Positions 46,308 to 56,073 of a DNA stretch of 64,000 nucleotides are shown in pieces. Positions within the stretch are counted from its first letter, which is position 1. Each line of letters starts with the position of its first letter. Both the position numbers and the translations under genes were made by a program. Source of the stretch: Nocardiopsis sinuspersici (lineage in GTDB: Bacteria > Actinomycetota > Actinomycetes > Streptosporangiales > Streptosporangiaceae); contig VWVT01000014.1 in assembly GCA_008638415.1 (NCBI GenBank), positions 1 through 64,000 of the forward strand. The letters are read 5' to 3'. The notes beneath the pieces are model-generated. The model did not search any database. It was not told the origin of the DNA and saw nothing but the letters and a program-made list of their open reading frames with translations.

Positions 46308-48248
46308 ATGTCAACGGTCGAACCCGACACCAACACCACTCCCGAGGTCGACGAGCGGCGGGCACGCGCCGTGGCGGAACAGGCCCGGGAGAGCGAGTGG
46401 CAACGGCCCAGCTTCGCCAAGGAACTGTACCTGGGGCGGCTCCGCCTGGATCTGATCCACCCCCTGACCAGGCCGGAGGAGGACGCGCGGCGCCGGGGCG
46501 AGGACTTCCTGGGATCCCTGCGCACCTTCTGCGAGGGCATCGACTCCCAGCGCATCGAGCGGGAGGAGCGCATCCCCGACGAGGTCGTCAACGGCCTGCG
46601 CGAGCTGGGCGCCATGGGCATGAAGATCCCCGTCGAGTACGGCGGGCTCGGGCTCGGCCAGGTCTACTACAACCGCGCCCTGACACTGGTCGGCTCGGCC
46701 TCCCCGGCGATCGGCGCGCTGCTCTCCGCCCACCAGTCCATCGGCGTCCCACAGCCCGTCTCCATGTTCGGCACCGAGGAGCAAAAGCGCAGGTTCCTGC
46801 CCCGCTGCGCGCGCGGGGACATCAGCGCGTTCCTGCTCACCGAACCCGACGTGGGCAGTGACCCGGCGCGCCTGCACGCCACCGCCACGCCCGACGAGGA
46901 CGGGGACGGGTACGTGCTGGACGGCGTGAAGCTGTGGACCACCAACGGGGTGGTGGCGGACCTGCTCGTGGTCATGGCCAGGGTGCCCGAGGGCCCCGGC
47001 CACCGGGGCGGCGTCACCGCGTTCGTCGTCGAGGGCGACGCCCCCGGCATCACCGTGGAGCGGCGCAACCGGTTCATGGGCCTGCGCGGCCTGGAGAACG
47101 GCCTCACCAGACTGCACCGGGTGCGGGTCCCGGCGGAGAACCGGATCGGCAAGGAGGGGCACGGACTGCGTATCGCGCTGTCCACCCTCAACACCGGGCG
47201 GCTCTCCCTGCCCGCCATGTGCGTGGGCGCGGGCAAGTGGGCGACCAAGGTGGCCCGCGAGTGGTCGCGCGAGCGCGTCCAGTGGGGCCGCCCCGTGGGC
47301 AGGCACGAGGAGGTCGCCAAGAAGATCTCCTACATCGCCGCCACCACCTACGCGATGGAGGCCATGCTGGACCTGGCCAGCCAGATGGCCGACGACAAGC
47401 GCAACGACATCCGCATCGAGGCGGCCATCGCCAAGCTGTGGGCGTCCGAGCACGCGTACACCATCGCCGACGAGCTCGTGCAGATCCGCGGCGGCCGCGG
47501 CTTCGAGACCGCCGACTCCCTGGCCGCGCGCGGCGAGCGCGGCGTCCCCGCCGAGCAGCTGCTGCGCGACCTGCGCATCAACCGGATCTTCGAGGGCAGC
47601 ACCGAGATCATGCACCTGCTCATCGCCCGCGAGGCGGTGGACGCGCACCTGTCGGTGGCCGGGGACATCATCGACCCCGAGGCCGACCGCGCCGACAAGG
47701 CCCGGGCCCTCGCCAGGGCCAGCGGGTTCTACGCGAGGTGGCTGCCCACCCTGGCCGTCGGGCAGGGGCAGGTGCCGTCGGCGTTCACCGGGTTCGGACC
47801 GCTCGCCGCCCACCTGCGGTACGTGGAGCGCACCTGCCGCAGGCTCGCCAGGTCCACGTTCTACGGGATGTCGCGCTGGCAGGGGAGGATGGAGGTCAAA
47901 CAGGGCTTCCTCGCCCGGATCGTGGACATCGGCGCGGAGCTGTTCGCGATGAGCGCGGTGATCGTGCGCGCCCGCGACGACGTCGAGACCCGCCCCGAGC
48001 GCGGCAGCGGCCCCTTCGAGCTGGCCGACGTGTTCTGCCGCCAGTCGCGGCTGCGGATCGACACCCTCTTCGAGGGACTGTGGTCCAACACCGACACCGT
48101 GGACGGCAAGCTGTCCCGGCGCCTGATGGACGACGCCTACACGTGGCTGGAGGAGGGCGTCGTCGACCCCTCCCTGCCCGGGCCGCTGATCTCCCCGTCC
48201 GTTCCCGGACCGTCGAAGGAGGAGAACCAGCACCGGCGCATGGGCTGA
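46308..48248 (+). CDS. fadE: VLCAD-like acyl-CoA dehydrogenase
   Basis: 646 residues from ATG 46308 (GAGGTGAG 8 bases upstream). An FAD enzyme of beta-oxidation, about 600-650 residues like VLCAD/FadE types, with a C-terminal extension beyond the usual 380-residue core. Seen: MGMKIPVEYGGLGLGQVYYN, FLLTEPDVGSDPARL, KLWTTNGVVADLLVVMA, GHGLRIALSTLNTGRLSLPA, RIFEGSTEIMHLL with the catalytic Glu, and a C-terminal helical domain (about 420-620) ending in a Pro-rich tail. Preferred chain length is not determinable. The upstream Crp-like site suggests cAMP-linked control. Confidence 0.93.
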   Translation: MSTVEPDTNTTPEVDERRARAVAEQARESEWQRPSFAKELYLGRLRLDLIHPLTRPEEDARRRGEDFLGSLRTFCEGIDSQRIEREERIPDEVVNGLRELGAMGMKIPVEYGGLGLGQVYYNRALTLVGSASPAIGALLSAHQSIGVPQPVSMFGTEEQKRRFLPRCARGDISAFLLTEPDVGSDPARLHATATPDEDGDGYVLDGVKLWTTNGVVADLLVVMARVPEGPGHRGGVTAFVVEGDAPGITVERRNRFMGLRGLENGLTRLHRVRVPAENRIGKEGHGLRIALSTLNTGRLSLPAMCVGAGKWATKVAREWSRERVQWGRPVGRHEEVAKKISYIAATTYAMEAMLDLASQMADDKRNDIRIEAAIAKLWASEHAYTIADELVQIRGGRGFETADSLAARGERGVPAEQLLRDLRINRIFEGSTEIMHLLIAREAVDAHLSVAGDIIDPEADRADKARALARASGFYARWLPTLAVGQGQVPSAFTGFGPLAAHLRYVERTCRRLARSTFYGMSRWQGRMEVKQGFLARIVDIGAELFAMSAVIVRARDDVETRPERGSGPFELADVFCRQSRLRIDTLFEGLWSNTDTVDGKLSRRLMDDAYTWLEEGVVDPSLPGPLISPSVPGPSKEENQHRRMG

Positions 48249-48293
48249 CCCCGGCGGCCCCGGACTGTCGTGGGCGGGGGCTACGGTGTCGGC

Positions 48294-49526
48294 ATGGCCG
48301 AACCGCACCCCCGCCGCGACGCTGACCTCTCCCTCCCCCAGGCGCGCAGGATCGCGCTCGCCGCCCAGGGCTTCGGCGATCCCAGACCCTCGGGGAAGCC
48401 GACGCTCGCCCACCTGGCACGGGTGGTGCGCCGGGTGGGCGTCCTCCAGATCGACAGCGTGAACGTGCTGGCCCGCAGCCAGTACCTGCCGGTCTTCGCA
48501 CGCATGGGCGCCTACGACACCGCCCTCCTGGACCGGGCCGCCACCACCGCGGCCGGTTCCGGCGCCGCCCGGCTGGTGGAGTGCTGGGCGCACGAGGCCA
48601 GCCTGGTGCCGCCCTCCACCCGCCAGCTGATGCGCTACCGGATGGAGCACAACCGCGAGCAGACGCGCGTGGGATGGATGAACGGCATCCGCGAGGAGCG
48701 GCCCGAGCTGGTCAAGGCGGTGTTCGAGGAGGTGGTCCGGATCGGCCCGGCCAGTGCCCGCGAGGTGGAGTCGGCGCTGGCGCACGACGCGCCGCGCGCC
48801 AAGAACCACTGGGGCTGGAACTGGTCCGAGGCCAAGAAGTGCCTGGAGTACCTGTTCTGGATCGGTGACCTGACCTCCAACGGCCGCAACACCCGGTTCG
48901 AGAGGCTCTACGACCTGCCCGAGCGTGTCCTGCCTCCAGAGGTGCACGCCGCACCGGTGGCCACGCCGCGGGAGGCGCACCGGGAACTGGTGTCGATCGC
49001 CGCCCGCGTCCACGGGGTGGCCACCGAGGCGTGCCTGCGCGACTACTTCCGCCTGAGGCCCGCCGAGTCCCGTGCGGCCGTCGCCGACCTGGTGGACGCC
49101 GGTGAGCTGGTGCCGGTGCGGGTACGGGGCTGGGAGCGCACCGCCTACCTGCACCGGGACGCCAGGGTTCCACGCAGGATGCGCGCGCGTGCGCTGCTGA
49201 GCCCGTTCGACTCGCTGGTGTGGACGCGCGGCCGTACGGAGGAGCTGTTCGGGTTCCGCTACCGGCTGGAGATCTACGTGCCCGCCGCCAAGCGGGTGCA
49301 CGGCTACTACGTGCTGCCGTTCCTGCTGGGCGAGGACCTGGTGGCGCGGGTGGACCTCAAGGCGGACCGGAAGTCGGGGACCCTGCTGGCGCAGCGGATC
49401 ACCCTGGAGGAGGGCGCTCCCGCCGAGACCGTGCCCGAACTGGTCGAGGAGCTGACCGAGATGGCCGCCTGGCTGGGCCTGGCGAACGGCGTCGGCGGCC
49501 CGGCTCTGGCCTCCCCCGCCCCCTGA
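48294..49526 (+). CDS. Winged-helix DNA glycosylase, YcaQ/AlkX type
   Basis: 410 residues from ATG 48294. HTH_42 (PF06224) family: [16 protein letters not shown], then the catalytic Q-phi-D motif [22 protein letters not shown], and repeated winged-helix stretches such as [21 protein letters not shown]. In this family a Q-phi-Q motif marks the narrow AlkZ azinomycin-lesion enzymes, and Q-phi-D marks the broader AlkX/YcaQ enzymes that unhook interstrand crosslinks and remove alkylated bases. QID here indicates AlkX type. It follows fadE by 45 bases on the same strand and ends at the hairpin 49531-49566. Confidence 0.9.
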   Translation: MAEPHPRRDADLSLPQARRIALAAQGFGDPRPSGKPTLAHLARVVRRVGVLQIDSVNVLARSQYLPVFARMGAYDTALLDRAATTAAGSGAARLVECWAHEASLVPPSTRQLMRYRMEHNREQTRVGWMNGIREERPELVKAVFEEVVRIGPASAREVESALAHDAPRAKNHWGWNWSEAKKCLEYLFWIGDLTSNGRNTRFERLYDLPERVLPPEVHAAPVATPREAHRELVSIAARVHGVATEACLRDYFRLRPAESRAAVADLVDAGELVPVRVRGWERTAYLHRDARVPRRMRARALLSPFDSLVWTRGRTEELFGFRYRLEIYVPAAKRVHGYYVLPFLLGEDLVARVDLKADRKSGTLLAQRITLEEGAPAETVPELVEELTEMAAWLGLANGVGGPALASPAP

Positions 49527-49530
49527 GCCC

Positions 49531-49566
49531 AGGCGGGTCCGGAGCGCCCTGCTCCGGGTCCCGCCT
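49531..49566 (+). terminator. Terminator of the glycosylase gene
   Basis: AGGCGGG (49531-49537) with CCCGCCT (49560-49566) and CCGGAGC (49539-49545) with GCTCCGG (49551-49557) form a 14-bp stem with a small internal loop, 5 bases after the stop. Confidence 0.7.
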
Positions 49567-49818
49567 CTCCCATCCGGCGGTAAGGGACCGGCCAGGTCCG
49601 GATCGGGCGGTATCCGCCCTCCTTCCGGGGAACACGCGCCGCGCGTACAGATCCGGAACAGTTTCCGGCAACGTTCCCTCAAAGGAGGGTTATCCGCGCG
49701 GGGGGCACCGTCCTACGCTGCCCACAGGGGCGTTCACGGCACGTCGCGCCTTCGGCGGCCGCCACAGCGTCCGAGACCGACCGGCCCCGGAGCACGCCCC
49801 ACGGCGTTGGGGGAAGCC

Positions 49819-51246
49819 ATGGCCCAGCTCAAGGCAGGTCCCGTGTCCGGCACTGCGCTGAACCGCCTGAGGTCGGAGTTCTCCGGCCGGGTGCTCATTC
49901 CCACGGACGGCGGCTTCGAGGACGCGCGCACCGTCTTCAACGCGATGGCCGACATGCGGCCCGGTGTGATCGCGCAGTGCGCGACCGTGGACGACGTGCG
50001 CCGCGCCCTCGCGTTCGCGCGCGAGGAGGACCTGGAGATCGCCGTGCGCGGCGGCGGGCACAGCGTCGCCGGTATGGCGCTCACCCACGGCGGCATGGTG
50101 GTCGACCTGCGCCGGATGAACACGGTGGACGTCGACCGGCGGGAGATGCTGGCCCGGGTCGGCGGCGGCGCCCTCATGCGCGACCTGGACGCGGCGACCG
50201 CCCCGTTCGGCCTGGCCACCACCGGCGGCCGGGTCTCGACCACCGGGGTCGGCGGTTTCACGCTCGGCGGCGGCTCCGGATGGCTGGAGCGCAAGTTCGG
50301 CCTGGCCTGCGACAACCTGCTCGCCGCCGACATGGTGACCGCCGGGGGCGACCTGGTGCGCGCGTCCGCCGACGAGAACCCGGAGCTGTTCTGGGCGCTG
50401 CACGGCGGCGGCGGCAACTTCGGCGTGGTCACCCGGCTGGACCTGCGGCTGCACCCGCTGCCGGAGTTCTCCCTGGGGCTGCTGGTCTTTCGGCCCGAGG
50501 CGGGACCCGACGTCGCCCGCGTCTGGCGCGACCTCATGGCCTCGGCACCCGACGAGGCCGGCGGCGGCTTCTTCTACCTGGTCGCCCGGCCCGAACCGTT
50601 CATGCCCGAGGAGCTCGTCGGCACGCTCGTGTGCGCCGTCGTGCTGACCTGCGCGGGCGGGGAGTCGATGCTGCGCGACCTGGCCGCACCGGTCACCGGT
50701 ATGCGTCCCGAGGTCGGACTGGTCACCGACATGCCCTACCCCGAGGCGCAGAAGGTCCTGGACGAACCGCCCGGCTACCGCAACTACTGGTCGGTGGAAC
50801 ACCTGGGCTCCCTGCCGGACGAGGCCGTCGACGCCTTCTGCCGCCGGGCGGACGAGATCGTCGTCCCCTCGCCGACGGGTCACATCCTCTTCCCGTTCGG
50901 CGGCGCCATGGACCGGCCCAAGACCGACTACCCGGTGCCGTGGCGCCACGCGCGGTGGGGCGTCCACCCCCTGGCGATGTGGGAGGACCCCGAGGACGAC
51001 GCCCGCGCCATCCGGTGGGTGAGGGACGTCCGCTCGGACATGCGCCCCTGGGCGACGGGGGACGTGTACCTGAACTTCACCGCCGACGAGGGCGAGGACC
51101 GCGTCCTGGCCGGGTTCGGCGAGCGCAACCACGCGCGGCTGAGCGCGGTCAAGACCGGGTTCGACCCGGACAACGCCTTCCACCGCAACCACAACATCCG
51201 TCCGGCGCGGGCGATGCCCGCGGCCCCGCCTCCCCGGAGGGGGTGA
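49819..51246 (+). CDS. BBE-like FAD-linked oxidoreductase
   Basis: 475 residues from ATG 49819 (GGGGGA upstream). A VAO/PCMH-type FAD oxidase with a C-terminal berberine-bridge domain. The FAD-linking histidine lies in AVRGGGHSVAGMALTHGGMVVDL. The second covalent anchor, a Cys before VGxGG in bicovalent members, is replaced by VSTTGVGG, so attachment should be through His only. Also seen: FTLGGGSGWLERKFGLACDNLL, GGGGNFGVVTRLDLRLHPLP, and the C-terminal NHARLSAVKTGFDPDNAFHRNHNI. Substrates in this family range from sugars to alkaloids; none can be assigned. No signal peptide. Confidence 0.9.
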   Translation: MAQLKAGPVSGTALNRLRSEFSGRVLIPTDGGFEDARTVFNAMADMRPGVIAQCATVDDVRRALAFAREEDLEIAVRGGGHSVAGMALTHGGMVVDLRRMNTVDVDRREMLARVGGGALMRDLDAATAPFGLATTGGRVSTTGVGGFTLGGGSGWLERKFGLACDNLLAADMVTAGGDLVRASADENPELFWALHGGGGNFGVVTRLDLRLHPLPEFSLGLLVFRPEAGPDVARVWRDLMASAPDEAGGGFFYLVARPEPFMPEELVGTLVCAVVLTCAGGESMLRDLAAPVTGMRPEVGLVTDMPYPEAQKVLDEPPGYRNYWSVEHLGSLPDEAVDAFCRRADEIVVPSPTGHILFPFGGAMDRPKTDYPVPWRHARWGVHPLAMWEDPEDDARAIRWVRDVRSDMRPWATGDVYLNFTADEGEDRVLAGFGERNHARLSAVKTGFDPDNAFHRNHNIRPARAMPAAPPPRRG

Positions 51247-51253
51247 AGGCGGT

Positions 51254-51283
51254 GCCCGCCGTGCGCGAACGCGCACGGCGGGC
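51254..51283. terminator. Bidirectional terminator
   Basis: A perfect 13-bp stem GCCCGCCGTGCGC (51254-51266) with 51271-51283 around GAAC, in the 42-base gap between converging genes. Confidence 0.85.
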
Positions 51284-51288
51284 GTGCC

Positions 51289-52431
51289 TCAGACGCGTTC
51301 GATGATGGTGGTGTTGGCCTGGCCGCCGCCCTCGCACATGGTCTGGAGGCCGTAGCGGCCGCCGGTGCGGTGCAGCTCGTTGACCAGCTTGGTCATGAGC
51401 ACGGCGCCGGTGGCGCCCAGCGGGTGGCCGAGGGCGATGGCGCCGCCGTTGGGGTTGACCTTGGCGGGGTCGGCGCCCAGCTCCTGGATCCAGGACATCG
51501 GCACCGGGGCGAACGCCTCGTTGATCTCGGTGACGTCGATGTCGTCGATGCCCAGACCGGCCTTCTCCAGCGCGATCCTCGTCGCGGGGATGGGGGCGGT
51601 GAGCATGTACACCGGGTCGTCGCCGACCAGCGAGAGCTGGACGATCCGGGCCAGCGGGGTCAGGCCGTGCTGCTTGACGGCGCGCTCGGAGGCGATGAGC
51701 ACCGCGCTCGCGCCGATCGAGATCTGGCTGGCCACGGCCGCGGTGAGCTCCCAGTCCTCGCGCAGCGGCTTCAGGCCCGCCATCTTCTCCATGGTGGTGT
51801 CGGGGCGCACGCCCTCGTCGCGCTCGACCCCGGCCAGGGGAGCGACCTGGTCGTCGAAGTAACCCTCCTCCAGGGCCCTGGCCGCGCGCCGGTGGCTCTC
51901 CAGCGCGAACTCCTCCAACTGCTCGCGCTTGAAGCCCCACTTCTCGCACATGAGCTGGGCGCCGCGGAACTGGGAGATCTCCTGGAAGCCGTAGCGCTCG
52001 ACCCAGCCGTCGCCGTACAGGCCGAGGCCGTTGTCGATGGCGTACTGGACGTTGGCGCCCATGGGGACCATGCCCATGTTCTCCACGCCGGAGGCCACGA
52101 CCAGGTCCTGGGTGCCGGACATGACGCCCTGGGCGGCGAAGTGCACGGCCTGCTGGGAGGATCCGCACTGGCGGTCGATGGTGACGCCGGGGACGGACTC
52201 GGGGAAGCCCGCGGAGAGCCAGGCGGTGCGGGCGAGGTCGAGCGCCTGCGGCCCGACCTGGCTGACGCAGCCCATGATGACGTCCTCGACCGCGGCCGGG
52301 TCGACATCGGTGCGGCCGACGAGTTCCTTGAGCACGTGGGCTCCGAGGTCCGCCGGGTGCACGGCGGCCAGGGCGCCCTTCTTGGTACCGACGGGGGTGC
52401 GTACTGCGCCGACGATGTATGCCTCGGCCAC
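51289..52431 (-). CDS. Thiolase (acetyl-CoA C-acyltransferase)
   Basis: 380 residues from GTG 52429-52431, GGAGG 5-6 bases upstream. A type II thiolase for the last step of beta-oxidation or for acetoacetyl-CoA formation. The N-terminus AEAYIVGAVRTPVGTKKG is followed by the nucleophilic Cys in DRQCGSSQQAVHFAAQGV, then ENMGMVPMG, GGAIALGHPLGATGA with the catalytic His, and MCEGGGQANTTIIERV with the second Cys. It resembles the FadA-type steroid/lipid thiolases of actinobacteria. The promoter carries the palindrome at 52463-52481, also found before the acyl-CoA dehydrogenase at 54894, so the two are likely one regulon. Confidence 0.95.
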   Translation of the reverse strand: MAEAYIVGAVRTPVGTKKGALAAVHPADLGAHVLKELVGRTDVDPAAVEDVIMGCVSQVGPQALDLARTAWLSAGFPESVPGVTIDRQCGSSQQAVHFAAQGVMSGTQDLVVASGVENMGMVPMGANVQYAIDNGLGLYGDGWVERYGFQEISQFRGAQLMCEKWGFKREQLEEFALESHRRAARALEEGYFDDQVAPLAGVERDEGVRPDTTMEKMAGLKPLREDWELTAAVASQISIGASAVLIASERAVKQHGLTPLARIVQLSLVGDDPVYMLTAPIPATRIALEKAGLGIDDIDVTEINEAFAPVPMSWIQELGADPAKVNPNGGAIALGHPLGATGAVLMTKLVNELHRTGGRYGLQTMCEGGGQANTTIIERV

Positions 52432-52462
52432 GGGATCCTCCAAGGGCTGGGTGACGGTTACG

Positions 52463-52481
52463 AACCGAACTGTATTCGGTT
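52463..52481. promoter_or_regulatory. TetR-type operator candidate, thiolase promoter
   Basis: AACCGAA-ctgta-TTCGGTT has perfect 7-base inverted arms 32-50 bases upstream of the thiolase start. The same 19-base layout occurs at 54832-54850. Confidence 0.7.
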
Positions 52482-52635
52482 TTCTGGATCCGGCAAGACC
52501 CCGGCCCCCGGGAACACGGATCCGTGCTGGTCGTCCACAGGTTCGCGGCCCCCGTGGCGGTGGGCCGCCCGGAGTGCGAACCTGAGTGAAAAAGTCGAGA
52601 AGGGGGCTTCGCATCCCCCTCCCCTCGGGGTGCCC

Positions 52636-54666
52636 TCACACCCGGTGGGATCCTCCGCCCAGGTGCGCGGAGTCGCCCTCGTCGCCCAGGATGTCGGTGG
52701 TGATCCGCTCCAGGGCGGCCACCACCTCGGGGTGCTCCTCGGGCCCGTAGTCGGCCAGCAGCGAGCGCAGCGCGGTGCGCTGGGCCTCGAAGACCGACTG
52801 AGCGGCCTCCGCGCCGCGCCGGCTCAGCATCCAGGGCTCCCCCGCCCCGGTCAGGTAGTCCGCCTCCAGGAGCTCCTGGTGCACCGGTTCCCAGTACTCC
52901 TCGGGCAGCCCGGACATCTCCACCAGCTCCGCGCACGTCAGCGGCCCGGTCACGCCCAGGTGGCTGAGCACCCAGCACGCGCGGGGCGAGACCTCCAGGC
53001 CCGCCGCCTCGCGCAGGCGCCCGTACATCTCGTCGGCGCCCTCCTGGCCGCAGGCCCGGAACACCTCCTTCTCCACGTGCGCGATGGCGCTGCGGCTCCC
53101 GGCGGCCACGGGCGAGATGGACTCGTCCAGGTCCGGTGAGTCGATGGTGGTGCGCAGCGGGACCTGCCGCAGGAACAGCGCCAGCACGAACCCGGCCAGG
53201 GCGACCGGCACCGCCCACAGGAACACGGTGTCCACGGCGTCCGCGTAGGCCTGGAGGAACGACGCCTGCGCCGCCGGGGGCAACTGGTCCAGGCTGCGCG
53301 TGTCGCTCTCCAGGTCGGACGGCTCCACCCCGGGCGGCAGTTGGATCTGCTCGGCCCGGGCGGCCAGGTTGGCGGAGAGCCGCCCGGAGAAGATCGCGCC
53401 GAACACCGCCGTGCCGAACGACCCGCCGATGGACCGGAAGAACGTCGCCGACGAGGTGGCCACCCCCAGGTTGGCGTAGCTGGCGGCGTTCTGCACCACC
53501 ACGACCACCACCTGCATCACCAGGCCCAGCCCCACGCCGAGGACGAAGAAGTACAGCCCCATCTCCGCCTGCGAACTCTGCGGCCCCATACGGGAGAGCA
53601 GGAACAGGCCGAGGGCGGTCACCGCCATTCCCACCACCGGATAGACCTTGTAGTGGCCGGTGCGGGTGACCAGGCGCCCGCTGGTGATCGAGGTCAGGAA
53701 CAGGCCCAGCACCATCGGCAGCAGGTGCAACCCCGAGGCCGTGGGCGACATACCGTGCACGACCTGTAGGAACAGGGGCAGGAACGCCATCGACCCCATC
53801 ATCGCGAAGCCCACGCAGAGCCCGATCGCCATGGCCACCACGATGGTCGGGTTCCGGAACAGGCTCAGCGGCATGACCGGCTCCGGGGCCCGCCGCGCGG
53901 ACAGCCACCAGCCCGTGCCGAGCACCACGGAACCGACCATCAGACCGATGATCTGCGGTGAAGCCCACGGGTAGACGCTGCCGCCCCACGAGGCGACCAG
54001 GGTCAGGCAGACCGCGGTGGCGGCCAGCAGCACGATCCCGGCGTAGTCGATGCTCTGCCGGCCGGTGGGCCGGCGGGGCGGCAGCACCGCGAGCACCGTC
54101 ACGAAGGCCGCGACCCCCAGCGGCAGGTTGACGTAGAACACCCACCGCCAGGACAGGTGGTCGACGAACAGCCCCCCGAGCAGCGGCCCGGCCACACTGG
54201 AGATCCCGAACACCGCGCCGAACAGCCCCTGGTACTTGCCGCGCTCCCGGGGAGAGACCACGTCGCCGATGATGGCGGAGGCGAGCACCATGAGCCCTCC
54301 GCCGCCGATGCCCTGGACCCCGCGGAAGAGGATGAGCTGGAGCATGTCCTGGGCGGTCCCGCACAGGGCCGAGCCGAACAGGAAGACGGCGATGCAGGTG
54401 AGGAAGAGCTGCTTGCGGCCGAACTGGTCGCCGAGCTTGCCCCACAGGGGTGTGACGGCGGTGACCGCGAGCAGGTAGGCGGTGATCACCCACGACAGGT
54501 GGTTGAGCCCGCCGAGGTCGGACACGATCGTCGGCAGCGCGGTGGACACGATCGTCTGGTCCAGGGCCGCCAGCAGCACGGTGAGCATCAGCGCGGCCAT
54601 GATGACCGCGATCCTGCTGCCCCGGTGCTCCCGTCGGCTCCGACGCTCGGACCCGTGCTGGGCCAT
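52636..54666 (-). CDS. DHA2-family MFS exporter with C-terminal winged-helix domain
   Basis: 676 residues from ATG 54664-54666. The first 510 residues are a 14-TM drug:H+ antiporter of the EmrB/QacA type: [19 protein letters not shown] (motif D1), [13 protein letters not shown] (motif A), and the motif C-like [16 protein letters not shown]. Beyond the last helix and a linker there are about 135 further residues containing [39 protein letters not shown] and [15 protein letters not shown]. This reads as a MarR-like winged helix followed by an amphipathic helix. Such a tail is not part of standard exporters and suggests a built-in sensor or regulatory domain. Substrate unknown. Confidence 0.88.
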   Translation of the reverse strand: MAQHGSERRSRREHRGSRIAVIMAALMLTVLLAALDQTIVSTALPTIVSDLGGLNHLSWVITAYLLAVTAVTPLWGKLGDQFGRKQLFLTCIAVFLFGSALCGTAQDMLQLILFRGVQGIGGGGLMVLASAIIGDVVSPRERGKYQGLFGAVFGISSVAGPLLGGLFVDHLSWRWVFYVNLPLGVAAFVTVLAVLPPRRPTGRQSIDYAGIVLLAATAVCLTLVASWGGSVYPWASPQIIGLMVGSVVLGTGWWLSARRAPEPVMPLSLFRNPTIVVAMAIGLCVGFAMMGSMAFLPLFLQVVHGMSPTASGLHLLPMVLGLFLTSITSGRLVTRTGHYKVYPVVGMAVTALGLFLLSRMGPQSSQAEMGLYFFVLGVGLGLVMQVVVVVVQNAASYANLGVATSSATFFRSIGGSFGTAVFGAIFSGRLSANLAARAEQIQLPPGVEPSDLESDTRSLDQLPPAAQASFLQAYADAVDTVFLWAVPVALAGFVLALFLRQVPLRTTIDSPDLDESISPVAAGSRSAIAHVEKEVFRACGQEGADEMYGRLREAAGLEVSPRACWVLSHLGVTGPLTCAELVEMSGLPEEYWEPVHQELLEADYLTGAGEPWMLSRRGAEAAQSVFEAQRTALRSLLADYGPEEHPEVVAALERITTDILGDEGDSAHLGGGSHRV

Positions 54667-54831
54667 CGCCCTCCCTCCCGAGCGGACCGTCCTACGACTC
54701 CTCCGCCCGTGCTACCCGATTCCGGCCCCGTCGCCACCCTAGGAAGGTCCGGTGGCCGCACCCGCCCGGAACCGCCGGACGGGTGTCCACGGGCACGGGA
54801 ACTTTGCCCGGGCTTGGACCGCCCCCTTCAA

Positions 54832-54850
54832 AACCGAATCCGATTCGGTT
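54832..54850. promoter_or_regulatory. TetR-type operator candidate, acyl-CoA dehydrogenase promoter
   Basis: AACCGAAT-ccg-ATTCGGTT has perfect 8-base arms and lies 44 bases upstream of the start. It shares AACCGAA-N5-TTCGGTT with the thiolase site. Confidence 0.75.
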
Positions 54851-54893
54851 ACTGTGGCGGCACCCAGTGATCACCGACACCCCGGAGCAGAGC

Positions 54894-56036
54894 ATGAAGC
54901 GGGAACTCTTCGACGCCGACCACGACCTCTTCCGCGAATCGGTGGCCGAGTTCCTCAAGCGCGAGGTCGTGCCCTTCCACGACCAGTGGGAGAAGGAGGG
55001 GATCGTCCCCCGCGAGGTGTGGACCAAGGCGGGCGGGGTGGGCCTGCTCGGCCACGGCGTGCCCGAGGAGTACGGCGGCACCGGGACGGACGACTACCGC
55101 TACAACACCATCGTCAACGAGGAGATCTGCCGCGCCCACGCCAGCGGCCTCGGCATCACCCTCCAGAACGACGTCATGGCCCCGTACATGGTCGGCCTGA
55201 CCGACGACGAGCAGAAGAGGCGCTGGCTCCCGGGGTTCGCCGGCGGCGAGCTGATCACGGCCATCGCCATGACCGAGCCCGGAGCGGGCAGCGACCTCCA
55301 GGGCATCACCACCTCGGCGGTGCGCGAGGGCGACGAGTACGTCCTCAACGGGTCCAAGACCTTCATCACCAACGGCATCAACGCCGACCTGGTGATCGTG
55401 GTCGCCCGGACCGACCCCGACGCGGGCGCGCAGGGCTTCTCCCTGATCGCGGTCGAACGCGGCACCCCCGGCTTCGAGCGGGGCCGCAACCTCGACAAGG
55501 TCGGGATGAAGGCCCAGGACACCGCCGAGCTGTTCTTCGACGACGTGCGCGTCCCGGCGGCCAACCTCATCGGCCGGGAGGGCGGCGGCTTCGTCCACCT
55601 GATGCAGAACCTGCCGCAGGAGCGGCTGTCCATCGCCACCTGCGCGGTGGCCTCCGCCGACGCCATGCTCCAGCACACCATCGGGTACTGCCGTGAGCGC
55701 ACCGCCTTCGGCCGTCCGATTGGGCGCTTCCAGAACACCCGTTTCGTCCTGGCCGAGTTGGCCACCGAGGTGGACATCGCCCGCACCTACGTGGACCGCG
55801 GCATCGACCTGCTCAACCGGGGTGAGCTCACCGTCGAGGACGCCGCCATGGCCAAGTGGTGGACCACCGAGCTGTGCAACAAGGTGATGGACCGTTGCCT
55901 ACAGCTTCACGGCGGGTACGGGTACATGATGGAATACCCCGTGGCACGGGCCTGGCAGGACTCCCGCATCCAGACGATCTTCGGCGGCACCACGGAGATC
56001 ATGAAGGAGATCGTAGGGCGCGGCCTGGGACTGTGA
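54894..56036 (+). CDS. LCAD-type acyl-CoA dehydrogenase
   Basis: 380 residues from ATG 54894 (GGAG upstream). Long-chain type acyl-CoA dehydrogenase: GLLGHGVPEEYGGTGTDDY, AIAMTEPGAGSDLQGI, KTFITNGINADLVIVVARTD, QLHGGYGYMMEYPVARAWQDSRIQ and IFGGTTEIMKEI. The EGT glutamate of MCAD-type enzymes is absent (GGT), as in LCAD and IVD. The base is then the Glu of LPQERLS in helix G, which is present. It is close to mycobacterial FadE20-like proteins from memory. It is preceded by the operator shared with the thiolase and followed after 37 bases by a small membrane protein. Confidence 0.94.
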   Translation: MKRELFDADHDLFRESVAEFLKREVVPFHDQWEKEGIVPREVWTKAGGVGLLGHGVPEEYGGTGTDDYRYNTIVNEEICRAHASGLGITLQNDVMAPYMVGLTDDEQKRRWLPGFAGGELITAIAMTEPGAGSDLQGITTSAVREGDEYVLNGSKTFITNGINADLVIVVARTDPDAGAQGFSLIAVERGTPGFERGRNLDKVGMKAQDTAELFFDDVRVPAANLIGREGGGFVHLMQNLPQERLSIATCAVASADAMLQHTIGYCRERTAFGRPIGRFQNTRFVLAELATEVDIARTYVDRGIDLLNRGELTVEDAAMAKWWTTELCNKVMDRCLQLHGGYGYMMEYPVARAWQDSRIQTIFGGTTEIMKEIVGRGLGL

Positions 56037-56073
56037 CCGCTGGAACCCCCGTTCTGGAAGGGTCGGAGCTGTC

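Noticed and set aside
55621..55700. Possible loss of the catalytic base in the LCAD-type dehydrogenase
   Set aside because: The EGT glutamate is absent and a helix residue I first suspected is His. In the LCAD/IVD class the base is the Glu of the ERL motif, and LPQERLS is intact.
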